From contig CAVOOW010000010.1 in NCBI GenBank assembly GCA_963697675.1, positions 248,001 to 312,000 on the forward strand: a stretch of DNA of 64,000 nucleotides, written 5' to 3'. The notes under the pieces are model-generated. The model searched no databases, had not been told where the DNA came from, and saw only the letters and a program-made list of their open reading frames with translations. Shown piece by piece: positions 10,809 to 20,318 of the stretch. Position numbers and translations under genes: made by a program. Positions within the stretch are counted from its first letter, which is position 1. Each line of letters starts with the position of its first letter. Origin of the DNA: CAVOOW01 sp963697675. GTDB lineage: Bacteria > Actinomycetota > Actinomycetes > JACCUZ01.

Positions 10809-10872
10809 GCTCACCCGTCCTCCTCGCTGACGCCGGTCATCCGCGTTCGCACGCCGGTGCCTGATGGCGAGC

Positions 10873-12946
10873 TCACTCAGTCTGGTCCAGCTCCGCGGGC
10901 AACGGGCGGGAGTGCACGACCGTGAGACCGGAGACGGCGCGGGTCAGCACCACGTAGAGACGTCGCAGGCCGATCCACCGGCTCGGCTCGGCGGCGACGA
11001 TCTCGTCGGGCTCGACGACCACGACCTGGTCGAACTCCAGCCCCTTGGCCAGCGTTGCTGCGACGAGCCCGACCCGATGAGTCGGCTCGTCGGCACCGAG
11101 CACGTCGTGCTCGATGTCGGCTGCCCGGAGCGCCCGCCCGGCATGGGCGACCGAGTCGTCAGCGACGATGACGCCGACGGAGCCGGGCCGACGCAGAGCG
11201 TCGCGCACGGCGGCGGCGAGCGCGGTCGCCGGCTCGCCGCCGACGAAGTCGAGGGTGCCGGGGTTCTCGCGCACCGACACGGGGGCAGCGACCCCGGGCG
11301 CGATGGTCGGCAGCAGCCGACTGGCGAAGTCGATGACGGTCGCCGGCACGCGATAGCCGCGCTCGAGAACCTCAACGGCTGCACCGGGTTGGCCGAGGTG
11401 GGCCAGGGTGGTCGCCCAGTCGGTGGCTGCCCACGGGGTCGTGCCCTGGGCAAGATCCCCGAGCACGGTCGCGGCCGCGGTCGAGCAGCGCCGGCCGACG
11501 GCGCGCAGCTGCATCGGGCTCAGGTCCTGGGCCTCGTCGAGCACGACATGGCCGAGGCTCGGCGTGCGCTCGATGACATCGCGTGCCTCGTCGATCAGCA
11601 CCGCGTCCGCACTCGACCAACGGGCGCTGCGCGGGACCGCGGGGCGGTGTCGGCCACAGCAGCAGAGCCTGCTCGTCGTCGCTGAGCACGCCCGAGGCGG
11701 CGGCAGCGAGCACGTCGCGGTCTGACAGCAGCGAGATCACGAGGCGCACTGGGTCGACCGCCGGCCAGAGCTGGTTGACCATCGCCTTGACCGGCGCACT
11801 GCGCGCGACCGCGTCCTGCACCCGGTCGTCGGGCGACTCACCCGCAGCCTCCATCTTGGTGAGCAGGGCGTGCGCGAGCCGTTGCGCGAGCATCGCGCGG
11901 CCGGAGCCGTAGCGGACGTCGCGGCGGGTCAGCTCGTCCACGAGCTCGGTCAGCTGGTGGGTGGTCACCCGCCAGCGCCGCGACCCACGATTGAGTACGA
12001 GCGGCTCGGACGGCTTGCCCAGTCGCGCGTACACCGCGTTGTGCAGGACCGTCGCGAGGCGCGCGTCGCCTTTGAGCATCGCCACCTCGGCGCGCTCGAC
12101 GGCCCGGACCCGCACGCCCGCGACCAGGTCGTCGACGGTCACCTGGGTGACGTCGACCTCGCCGAGCGCAGGCAGGACGGCCGCGATGTAGGAGAGGAAG
12201 GTCGTGTTGGGCCCGACGATCAGCACGCCGCCGCGTCGCAGCCGGTCGCGGAATGCGTAGAGGAGGTACGCCGCGCGGTGCAGGCCGACCGCGGTCTTGC
12301 CGGTGCCGGGTGCACCCTGCACGCACACGGTCTCGTTGACGTCGGCGCGCACGATGACGTCCTGCTCGGGCTGGATCGTCGCGACGATGTCGCGCATCGG
12401 CCCGACGCGCGGACGCTCGATCTCACTGGCCAGGATGCGGCTGCGCTGCGCGTCGCCCTCACGCGGCGCCAGCAGGTGCTCGTCCTCGTAGGCCGTGATG
12501 TGACCTCGTTCGAAGCCGAACCGGCGGCGGAGCACGACGTCCATCGGCTCGGTGCGCGTCGCGCGATAGAACGCACGGGACACGTCGGCCCGCCAGTCGA
12601 CCACGACCGGGTCGCCGTCGTCGTCGTGCACGTGGCGCCGACCGACGTAGTACGTCGTCTCGTCCGGCCTGGGCACGGCCGATGCGCCGGGCTCGGTCTG
12701 GTTGCTCATGTCGAGCCGACCGAAGAACAGCGGCGTCTCCGGGTCGTCGATGAGTGCCTGTGCGCGGTAGTACAGCGCGCCCTTGAGGTACTCGCTGGAC
12801 AGGGCGCTGCCGCCGGCCTTGTCGGCGTCCAGGGCCAGGGTGCGGGCTCGCATCCGGCCGAGCTCGGCGCGGGCCGCGGCCAGGTAGGCACGCTCGGCGG
12901 CCAGCGCCTCGGGTATGTCAGGGATGTTCTTCTCCGCTGCGGGCAT
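10873..12946 (-). pseudogene. HelD/HelR-like RNA polymerase-recycling ATPase, one frameshift as read
   Basis: About 690 codons of UvrD/Rep-like SF1 ATPase. Walker A GAPGTGKTAVGLHRAAYLLY begins at residue 211, the form typical of HelD proteins, which remove stalled RNA polymerase from DNA. The N-terminal coiled-coil arm (ALAAERAYLAAARAELGRMR) supports this over a repair helicase. The C-terminal ATPase half (VVLDEAQDLSPMQ, VSVRENPGTLDF, RRLYVVLTRAVSGLTVVH) is in a second frame joined near 11645-11660. Length modulo three fits one inserted base. I chose ATG 12946; ATG 12976 adds ten residues. Some actinobacterial members (HelR) protect against rifamycins. No rifamycin-associated element is evident upstream, so that role is only possible. 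Confidence 0.82.
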
Positions 12947-13086
12947 GGCTGCGCGACCTCTCGTCGAGGTGGTCATCGGGGTGGGCGGGCAGCCTACTCC
13001 CGATGGCCGACGACGACGAGGGAAATAGACCGGCGGAGCTTGAGGAACACGGTGCGGCCGTCGCCCAGGGCCATCCACCCCAGGGA

Positions 13087-13113
13087 TCACCCCTAGTCGC
13101 ACTGGGTGACTAG
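13087..13113. promoter_or_regulatory. Overlapping short inverted repeats, possible operator
   Basis: TCACCC (13087-13092) pairs with GGGTGA (13104-13109), and CTAGTC (13093-13098) pairs with GACTAG (13108-13113). These overlapping dyads lie in the 208-bp gap between the divergent HelD-like and PAP2 genes, about 75 bp upstream of the PAP2 start. The spacing is operator-like but no regulator is adjacent, so function is speculative. Confidence 0.3.
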
Positions 13114-13184
13114 TCCGGTGACATCACGGATGCCGTCTGGACCCGATGCGGCGATGGTGGGGCGGTCACGAAGGGGAGACCGCC

Positions 13185-14027
13185 ATGACTCACGAGATTG
13201 CGGCACGACGGCCGCAGTCAGCCGTTCGCTGGTTCAACGAACTGGCGCTGTTGGCGCTGCTCTACGCCTGCTACATGGCGGCTCGCGCGCTGATGGGGGT
13301 CCACGTCGCCGTCGCCGTGCAGCGGGGGCAGGAGATCCTCAACCTGGAGACGCTGGTTCACCTGGACGTGGAGCGGCCGCTCAACGCGGTGCTCGTCTCC
13401 GTACCGCCGCTGGGTCTGCTCTTCGCCTATCTCTACGCCACCTTGCACTACGTCGTCACGCCCGCCGTCCTGGTGTGGATGGCGGTCCGCCGGCGCGAGG
13501 TCTACCGGACGGCGCGCAACGCCCTCCTGGTGGCGACCTCGATCGGGCTGGTCGGCTACTGGCTGCTCCCCACGGCGCCGCCGCGGCTGCTCGGCGCGGG
13601 CTTCACCGACACGATGGCCGCGTTCAGCGGCGTCGGCTGGTGGGGAGCGGCCGCCAGCGCGCCTCGGGGCATGGAGGCACTGAGCAACCAGTACGCGGCT
13701 CTGCCCTCGCTGCACGTCGGGTGGGCGGTCTGGGTGGCGCTGTGCCTCTACCGCCACAGCGACAGCGCACTGCTGCGGCGCTGGGTGTGGACCTACCCCG
13801 TGCTGATGACCGTCGTCGTGATGGCGACGGCCAACCACTACCTCGTCGATGCGGTTGCCGGCGCCGCCTGCGCGTTCGCCGGCTTCTGGCTCGCGCAGAA
13901 AGCGGCCGAATGGAGAGCGGCCCGCCCCGTCCGGTCAGACCAGCGCGTCGGCGATCGCCTGGAGGTGTCGTACGTCGGTGCCGCAGCAGCCGCCGAGGAC
14001 GGTGAGGTTCGGGGAGCGGCGGCGTAG
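13185..14027 (+). CDS. PAP2-superfamily membrane phosphatase/transferase
   Basis: A 280-residue integral membrane protein of the PAP2 superfamily, closer to the inositolphosphotransferase-like branch (PAP2_3). Visible motifs are PTAPPRLL, ALPSLHVGWAVW (catalytic PSLH) and ANHYLVDAVAG (second catalytic His and Asp). About six helices are predicted. Likely roles are dephosphorylation or transfer on a lipid head group at the membrane. ATG 13185 is preceded by GGGGAG at good spacing. The last 30 residues or so, after AAEWRAARP, are low complexity and overlap the convergent methyltransferase gene by 93 bp, so the natural C-terminus could be shorter if a base is wrong. Confidence 0.85.
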   Translation: MTHEIAARRPQSAVRWFNELALLALLYACYMAARALMGVHVAVAVQRGQEILNLETLVHLDVERPLNAVLVSVPPLGLLFAYLYATLHYVVTPAVLVWMAVRRREVYRTARNALLVATSIGLVGYWLLPTAPPRLLGAGFTDTMAAFSGVGWWGAAASAPRGMEALSNQYAALPSLHVGWAVWVALCLYRHSDSALLRRWVWTYPVLMTVVVMATANHYLVDAVAGAACAFAGFWLAQKAAEWRAARPVRSDQRVGDRLEVSYVGAAAAAEDGEVRGAAA

Positions 14028-14870
14028 GTCCGCGTACTGCGCGCCGAGCTCCACCGGATCGCCGGGGTCCAGCGACTCTGACTCGTCCAGCTCGGCGTGG
14101 GACTTGCGCGAGGCGTTGGCCCGCACACCGCGCAGCCGCTGGGACCAGGCCGCGTCGGGATCGAGAACGTGCGCGAAGTGGGTCGGGTGGGCGCAGTTGA
14201 TCGCGAAGTAGGCGGCCGCTCCGCCGGTGGCGTCGTCGACGCGCTCGATGGCCTCGCCCAGCCCGGTGCCGTCGGGCAGGACACCGTCGGTCTCGACGGT
14301 GAACGAGATGGCGACCGGGATCTCCGCCTCCCGCGCGGCCAGCACGACGCCGACGGCCTCGTCGGGATAGGTCATCGTCATGGCGTGCACCATGTCGGCG
14401 TCGGTGCCCGCGAAGGTCTGCACCTGCTCGGCGTGGTAGTCCCGGGCCTGCTTCGCCGCCATCAGGGCGGTGCCGTCATAGCCGTCGCCGCGCGGCCCGA
14501 TGCAGCCGCTCACGACGACGTCGATGTCGCTGTCCAGCTGGCTGCGCTGAGCGACGAGGCTCTCGACCGCGAGGCGGTTCGCGTCGGCAAGGGCAGCGCG
14601 GCTGTAACCGAGCAGGTCGCCCCAGTCGGGGCTGGCCCGCCAGGTGGCAGATTCGATGATGAACCCGGTGCCCGACTGTGCGGCCAGCTGCGCGTGGTCG
14701 AGGAAGTAGCGGTCGAGGCGTTGCCGCCCGGCCTCGTCACGCAGCAGCGTCACCGCCGCGAAGTAGGGCAGGTCGAAACCGTCGTGAAAGATCAGCGTGG
14801 TCTCGATGCCCGTGTCGGTGAGGAACACGGTGTCCGCCAGCTGGGGGAGTTCGTTCCGATATCTGGCCAT
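13935..14870 (-). CDS. Homocysteine S-methyltransferase family protein
   Basis: A 311-residue TIM-barrel enzyme expected to transfer a methyl group to homocysteine or a related thiol. Zinc ligands are visible: Cys in AYFAINCAHP and the pair in VLGGCCGTD near the C-terminus. The N-terminal LTDTGIETTLIF matches the family. It resembles S-methylmethionine-type methyltransferases, which yield methionine, but substrate assignment by sequence alone is unsafe. It starts at ATG 14870 and overlaps the convergent PAP2 gene at its 3' end. It lies directly downstream of the redoxin/oxygenase gene on the same strand, separated by only 27 bp. Confidence 0.92.
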   Translation of the reverse strand: MARYRNELPQLADTVFLTDTGIETTLIFHDGFDLPYFAAVTLLRDEAGRQRLDRYFLDHAQLAAQSGTGFIIESATWRASPDWGDLLGYSRAALADANRLAVESLVAQRSQLDSDIDVVVSGCIGPRGDGYDGTALMAAKQARDYHAEQVQTFAGTDADMVHAMTMTYPDEAVGVVLAAREAEIPVAISFTVETDGVLPDGTGLGEAIERVDDATGGAAAYFAINCAHPTHFAHVLDPDAAWSQRLRGVRANASRKSHAELDESESLDPGDPVELGAQYADLRRRSPNLTVLGGCCGTDVRHLQAIADALV

Positions 14871-14897
14871 CGCCTTCCTCCGCGCGCAGAAGTGGTT

Positions 14898-15851
14898 TCA
14901 GGCGAGTGTGCCACGCGTTGCGGCGCCCGAGGCAGGTTCGCCGTAGAGGAAGGACAGCAACGCGAAACGCCGGCCGGCGGTGACGTCGAGCACCTCGTGC
15001 AGGTGGGCGCAGGAGAACACGAGAGCCCCGCCAGAGCCCGGCCGATAGAGCTGGTTCCCGTACTCCGGAAAGCGCAGCTGGCCGCCCTCGTACTCCTCGT
15101 TGAGGTTGATCGTGAGGGCGAACACCCGGTGCGCCGTCGACGGGCTCAGGTTGTCGCGGTGGGCGCGGAAGAATCCGCCGGTCGCCGCGTCGTAGCAGGC
15201 GATCTTGAAACCCTCGAACCGCGTGGCCCGGAAGGCGAACGCCTTGCGGATCTCCGGCATGACGCGCCGGCCGACCACCGAGGACAGCTCGCGCATCAGG
15301 TCGGGGTCTGCGACGGTGTGGTCGCGGCGTCTCTTGTAGCTCGCGTCGAGCACCTCGCCGCGCGCGCCGTTGGACGAGGTCTCGACCCCGGTCTCGACGC
15401 TGCCCTGTTGCTCCAGCAGCCGGATCAGCCGATCGCGCAGCTCCGCGTCGACGACCCGCGGGATGAGCAGTACGGGGGCCTGAGCGGTCACTTCCGTCGG
15501 CGGGGCGCGGTGTGCGGCCGCCTCGAGCAGCGCGACGACCTCGTCGGCGGGGTGGTCGCCGGTGACCAGGCCCACGACCCGCAGGTCGGGGTCGAGCACC
15601 ATCACGGTGGGGCGGTCGTCCGGCACGCCGAACGTCGCGGCGACCGCCGACTGCGCAACCGAGATGAGTACGACGTCGTCGCGCGGCGCCAGGCGGGCAA
15701 TGAGATCTGGGTTCGCCGGCCCGCGACCGAGGGCCAGCGCCGTGGGTTGCCCGCCCGCGATGGCGTAGAACCGCGTGGCCGTCCCCGAGGCGTCCGTCAG
15801 CGCGAAGTCGGGCGCGCGCACTCCGACGCCCAGCGGCTGGCGACCATCCAC
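14898..15851 (-). CDS. Redoxin-like / 2OG-Fe(II) oxygenase fusion
   Basis: A 317-residue protein from GTG 15851. Residues 1-115 or so look like a thioredoxin-fold redoxin domain (VRAPDFALTDASG, PTVMVLDPDLRVVGLVTGDH) but lack the peroxidatic Cys expected of an active AhpC/TSA protein. Residues 125-317 are a prolyl-4-hydroxylase-type dioxygenase with iron ligands in FFRAHRDNL (H-x-D) and SCAHLHEVLDVTAGRR (distal His plus 2-oxoglutarate-binding Arg). It should be a cytoplasmic, Fe(II)/2-oxoglutarate-dependent hydroxylase. The inactive redoxin might be a substrate-docking module (inference). It sits 29 bp downstream of the XPB gene stop, so the two may be co-transcribed. Confidence 0.82.
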   Translation of the reverse strand: MDGRQPLGVGVRAPDFALTDASGTATRFYAIAGGQPTALALGRGPANPDLIARLAPRDDVVLISVAQSAVAATFGVPDDRPTVMVLDPDLRVVGLVTGDHPADEVVALLEAAAHRAPPTEVTAQAPVLLIPRVVDAELRDRLIRLLEQQGSVETGVETSSNGARGEVLDASYKRRRDHTVADPDLMRELSSVVGRRVMPEIRKAFAFRATRFEGFKIACYDAATGGFFRAHRDNLSPSTAHRVFALTINLNEEYEGGQLRFPEYGNQLYRPGSGGALVFSCAHLHEVLDVTAGRRFALLSFLYGEPASGAATRGTLA

Positions 15852-15880
15852 CCGCCGGACTCTATGACCCGGACCTGCCG

Positions 15881-17543
15881 TCAGCCTGCGTCGGGCTTGG
15901 ACAGGTCGCCGAGGTCGTCGCTGTCGATGATGCGGTAGGCGTAGCCCTGCTCGGCGAGAAAGCGCTGGCGGTGGGCGGCAAAGTCCTGGTCGACCGTGTC
16001 GCGGGAGGTCACGGCGTAGAAGCGCGCGGTGCGGCCGTCGGACTTGGGACGCAGGATCCGGCCGAGCCGCTGGGCCTCCTCCTGGCGCGACCCGAACGTG
16101 CCGGACACCTGGATCGCGACCGTGGCCTCGGGCAGGTCGATCGAGAAGTTGGCGACCTTGGACACGACCAGCAGGTTGATCTCGCCCTGACGGAACGCGT
16201 CGAAGAGCCGTTCGCGCTCCTTGACGGTGGTCTCGCCCTTGATCACCGGCGCGTCGAGCCGCTCGCCGAGCTCGTCGAGCTGGTCGAGGTACTGCCCGAT
16301 GACCAGCACCTGCTCGCCGCGGTGGGTCTCGACGAGGCGCTCGACGACCCTCGTCTTCGACGCAGTCGTCGAGGCGAACCGGTAGCGCTCCTCCGGTTCC
16401 GCCGTGGCGTAGGCGAGCCGTTCCGAGTCGGTGAGCGTCACGCGCACCTCGACGCAGTCGGCCGGCGCGATGTAGCCCTGCGCCTCGATGTCCTTCCACG
16501 GGCGCGTCGTAGCGCTTCGGGCCGATGAGCGAGAACACGTCGCCCTCGCGCCCGTCCTCGCGCACCAGGGTCGCGGTGAGCCCGAGCCGGCGTCGGGCCT
16601 GCATGCCGGCCGTCATGCGGAAGATGGGCGCGGGCAGCAGGTGCACCTCGTCGTAGACGATGAGTCCCCAGTCGCGGGCGTCGAGCAGCTCGAGGTGGGT
16701 GTAGACGCCCTTCCGGCGGGTGGTCATCACCTGGTACGTGGCGATGGTGACCGGCCGGATCTCCTTGCGGGCACCGGAGTATTCGCCGATCTCGTCCTCG
16801 GTCAGCGACGTGCGGTGGAGCAGCTCATGGCGCCACTGCCGGGCGGCGACCGTGTTGGTCACCAGGATCAGGGTCGTCGCCTTCGCCTCGGCCATCGCCG
16901 CCGCGCCGACGATGGTCTTGCCGGCGCCGCAGGGCAGCACCACGACTCCGGACCCGCCGTGCCAGAAGCCTTCGACGGCCTCCTGCTGGTAGGCCCGCAT
17001 GGTCCAGCCGTCCTGCACCAACGTGATCGGGTGTGCCTCGCCGTTGACGTAGCCGGCGAAGTCCTCGGCCGGCCAGCCCAGCTTGAGCAGCACCTGCTTG
17101 AGGTGGCCGCGCTCGGACGCGTGCACGATGACCGTGTCAGCGTCGACGCGCTCCCCGATCAGCGGCGCGACCTTCTTCGACCGCACGACCTCTTCGAGCA
17201 CCGCGCGGTCGCTGGTGGCGAGCACCAGCCCGTGGACGGGGTGCTTCTCGAGCCGCAGCCGGCCGTAGCGGGCCATCGTCTCGGCGACGTCGACGAGCAG
17301 CGCGTGGGGCACGGCGTAGCGGCTGTATTTCAGCAGTACGTCGATGACCTGCTCGGCATCGTGGCCCGCGGCCCGCGCGTTCCACAGGCCCAGCGGGGTC
17401 AGCCGGTAGGTGTGCACGTGCTCGGGCGAGCGCTCCAGCTCGGCGAACGGCGCGATCAGGCGCCGGCACTCGCCGGCCAGCTCGTGGTCGACCTCGAGCA
17501 GCAGCGTCTTGTCGGACTGGACGATCAGTGGGCCGTCGGTCAC
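15881..17543 (-). pseudogene. XPB/Ssl2-type DNA repair helicase (ERCC3-like), one frameshift as read
   Basis: An SF2 helicase of about 553 residues with bacterial XPB architecture: N-terminal damage-recognition-like domain, helicase domain 1 with LPCGAGKT (residues 203-210), DEVH (298-301) and GLTATLVREDG, then helicase domain 2 (VLVIGQYLDQLDEL, EEAQRLGRILRPKSDG). It starts at GTG 17543 behind AAAGG. The frame changes near 16500, where GCGCCCGTGGAAGG has one C too many. Without it the protein reads ...DAPWKDIEAQGYI, as expected. The total length also fits one inserted base, so the gene is likely functional. It neighbours a WYL-domain partner as in other actinobacteria. Confidence 0.9.
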
Positions 17544-17641
17544 GCAGGGCCTTTCGCGAGCAATGTGGTGGAGCCAGCAGCACAGTTCGCGCTAGACCCA
17601 GTGTCAACCATGCCGGACCCCGAACCGTTCCCCGCCCGATA

Positions 17642-17689
17642 GGCATGCGCGAATCGCTGTGGCTGGGACACCAGCGATTCGCGCATGCC
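17642..17689. repeat. Long palindrome with 18-bp perfect arms
   Basis: Arm GGCATGCGCGAATCGCTG (17642-17659) is perfectly complementary to 17672-17689 around a 12-base loop. It lies in the 251-bp gap between two same-strand genes and could terminate the helicase-associated gene upstream. The outer bases CGATAGGCATGCGC match the palindrome at 8113-8126. The rest of the gap (17544-17641 and 17690-17794) shows no gene. Confidence 0.65.
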
Positions 17690-17794
17690 GCGCCTGACAG
17701 GGCCGCATCTACCCGCACCCGCGCTGGTCTGCCCGTGTCCTCGGCGCTCTGACCTGCACCCCTGCGCGTACCCAGCAGCCGACAGGACCTCCCG

Positions 17795-20194
17795 TCACGC
17801 GGACTCGTCGATCGTGGCGGCGCCGGTGATCCGGTGCACGGCGAACCGCCGGCGTTCCTGGCGCAGCCGGTCGAAGGCCTCGACATAGCCGCCCTCGACG
17901 ATCTCGGGCTCGATCAGCCGCTGAGTGGCCTGGCCGTGGATGTCCACGTACCCGATCCAGACCGTGTCGCCGGTGGCGACCGCTTCGGTGAGCAGCGCCA
18001 GGACGTCAACCGTCGGCGCGGACGGCGGGCCGGTGAAGCCGGCGGACGCCGGAGCGATGTCCGGCGGCCGCTTGATCGCGGTTCGCGCCCGGTCACCGGC
18101 CCGGATCGCCTGGACGGCGACGGCCAGCACCTTCGGTGGCAGCTGGGCCGTGGCGACCGGCGCCGAGGGAAGGCGGTGCGGAGTGGCCGCGCGCCGCTCG
18201 TCCGGCCGTCGCACGACGATCTCCCCCTGGGCGCCCTCGGCCGCGGGCGCGTGCCCGGTCTCGCGCAGCGTCGCGAGGACGACGTCGATGGGAGCCTGGG
18301 CGGCGAGCACCGTCGGTGCGAGCCGGCGCAGCCGCAACCCCGCGGCCTTGCGGTCGGCGAGGATCTCGCTCAGCGTCGTCTCGTCGTCGCAGCGGATGTA
18401 GGCCGACGCGGCGCCCACCCGGACACGCCCGTGCCGTCGCGCCACGTCTTCGACGAGGTAGGTCAGCGGCTGCGGGACGGGCGTGCGCGAGTGCGTGCGC
18501 AGCAGCTCGAGCACCTCGCCCCCGGTCCAGCCAAGGTCGAGCGCCCGCCGGATCGTGGCGTCGGTGAAGCGATAGGTGGTGGCCCCGCCGCGCGACTCGA
18601 CGTCGGCGAGCAGCGCCATGCGCTGCGCGAGCTCGCCGGTCAGCGGCCCCGGGGCGACGGCGGTCAGGTCAGCCTGCAGCAGCATGTGGTCGAGCGGCTC
18701 GGGCAGCAGTGACTCGAGGGTGTCCACGGCATCGTCGACGGCCCCGGAGACGAGCAGTCTGCCGAAGCTGCTCAGGGCGCCCCCGGACACGAGGCCGAAG
18801 ATCACGGCCTCCCGCATCGTCCAGCCGAGCAGGTCCTCCCGCAGCCGTCCGAACAGCCGTGGTGTGCGCCAGCGCAGCCCGGCGGCGACGGAGTCGACCG
18901 TCGTGGACTGACCTGCCGGGATCGCCGCCATCGCGTCCAGCACCTCGCGGCGCACACCCGGCGCCAGCGAGCGGGCCAGGTCGGGGCCGAGGGGTGCGAG
19001 CACCTTGCCGCGGCTGTCCTTGCTGCCGGCCAGTCCCGCGACGCGGGGGGTCGCCAGCCAGGCCTCCACCAGCGAGCTCCAGCGGTCGGCGATGCTCCAG
19101 GTGCGCCACGTGTCGTACATCGCTGTCGGCAGCCAGACCTCGTCGGCGCCGCCACCGATGGCGAGCAACCCCGCCGCGTGGGTGGTCTCGAGCAGCAGGC
19201 TGAGCTGTTCCTGGTCGATGTCGAGGGCGGTCGCCGTACGGGCGCGGTCCCGTACCCCGAGCCCTCCCGCGCGCAGCGCCTTGGGCGGGTCCGTCGCCCA
19301 CGTCTCGAGCAGCTCCTCGATCCTGCGGACGACGTCGCCGGCCGCGCCAGCCGCCGCGTGGTCGGTGCGCGCGACGTCCGACCGCGCCAGGACCGGTTCG
19401 GGTGGCGTCGGGCTGGCCGCCCGGTGTACGACACCGCCGCGCAGCGCCAGCCCGACCTCGCGCGGCAGCACGACGGTGCTCGCGTCCAGCGCGACGAGGA
19501 CGCCCCGGGCCAGCAGCCACTCGACCGGCGTGGTCGCGGTGTTCACGTCCAGGATCCGGTCGGCCCGCTCCAGCCGGCCGCTCGGTGGCCCCCAGGTGAG
19601 GGCGGCCAGCAACTCGTGCACGGGCGCCTCGGCGCCGGCCAGCAGCGCGTCGAGGCGCTCCCGGTCGCCCAGGTGGTCGGCGACCCGGCGGGCGTCCTCC
19701 ACCGGGTCGCCGGACGCGACCACGCCGAGGTCGGCCAGCAACCGGGCCAGCCGTGACGGCCCGTAGCCGCGCATCGCCGTGTCCGCCGGCGGGCCGAGCC
19801 CGGCGGGCTCGCCGATGATCTCGCGGACGGTGCGCACCAGGGTCAGCTCGTCGCTGCCGTAGACGAGGGCCTGCTCGCGCAGTGCCTCCAGCGGGATGTC
19901 CGGGTCGACGCCCAGCAGCCGTCGTACGTCGTCAGGTGAGCTGCGGTCGGGCAGGACGACCAGCACGTCGACTGCCTGCAGCGTGAAAGCGTCCAGGTGG
20001 TCGAGGGCCCGTTGGACGGACGGTCGGGTGGTCGCGCGGGCCGCGAGCGCTGCCAGGTCGGCGGGTACGGGCGTGCGCAGGTCGGGTCGGGCGCGCAGCA
20101 GGGCCGCCAGCGCTGCGTCGTCGCGGGCGCGCAGGTCGTCGGCCAGGCTGCGGGGGCGCCCGTCCGAAGCCGGGCTGCCCAGGGACAGGGACAT
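17795..20194 (-). CDS. Helicase-associated domain protein with C-terminal WYL domain
   Basis: A 799-residue protein of the actinobacterial family found beside XPB helicases (NCBI style name: helicase-associated domain-containing protein). The N-terminal two-thirds are predicted winged-helix-like repeats (RARDDAALAALLRARPDL, LDAFTLQAVDVLVVLP). The centre matches the helicase C-terminal/XPB-Ssl2-like region (DVARRHGRVRVGAASAYIRC, LADRKAAGLRLRRLAPTVL). The C-terminal 75 residues are WYL-like (VWIGYVDIHGQATQRLIEPE, FRLxxR-type RRFAVHRI). No Walker A is seen, so it is not itself an ATPase. It probably acts with XPB on DNA. ATG 20194 gives a clean N-terminus; more upstream sequence is non-coding. 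Confidence 0.88.
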   Translation of the reverse strand: MSLSLGSPASDGRPRSLADDLRARDDAALAALLRARPDLRTPVPADLAALAARATTRPSVQRALDHLDAFTLQAVDVLVVLPDRSSPDDVRRLLGVDPDIPLEALREQALVYGSDELTLVRTVREIIGEPAGLGPPADTAMRGYGPSRLARLLADLGVVASGDPVEDARRVADHLGDRERLDALLAGAEAPVHELLAALTWGPPSGRLERADRILDVNTATTPVEWLLARGVLVALDASTVVLPREVGLALRGGVVHRAASPTPPEPVLARSDVARTDHAAAGAAGDVVRRIEELLETWATDPPKALRAGGLGVRDRARTATALDIDQEQLSLLLETTHAAGLLAIGGGADEVWLPTAMYDTWRTWSIADRWSSLVEAWLATPRVAGLAGSKDSRGKVLAPLGPDLARSLAPGVRREVLDAMAAIPAGQSTTVDSVAAGLRWRTPRLFGRLREDLLGWTMREAVIFGLVSGGALSSFGRLLVSGAVDDAVDTLESLLPEPLDHMLLQADLTAVAPGPLTGELAQRMALLADVESRGGATTYRFTDATIRRALDLGWTGGEVLELLRTHSRTPVPQPLTYLVEDVARRHGRVRVGAASAYIRCDDETTLSEILADRKAAGLRLRRLAPTVLAAQAPIDVVLATLRETGHAPAAEGAQGEIVVRRPDERRAATPHRLPSAPVATAQLPPKVLAVAVQAIRAGDRARTAIKRPPDIAPASAGFTGPPSAPTVDVLALLTEAVATGDTVWIGYVDIHGQATQRLIEPEIVEGGYVEAFDRLRQERRRFAVHRITGAATIDESA

Positions 20195-20318
20195 CCGACC
20201 AACCGTACGCGCTGAGCGCCTGAAAGCCCGCTTCGAACGGCCCGGCCGCTCAGCACCCCGCGCGGCCGGTGGCGCCATTCGCTTCCGCTGTCGGGGGCAC
20301 GGGACCCAGGATGTGGTC

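Noticed and set aside
10873..13184. Rifamycin-associated element upstream of the HelD-like gene, implying rifamycin resistance
   Set aside because: No sequence close to the remembered RAE inverted repeat is visible in 12947-13184; only unrelated short dyads.
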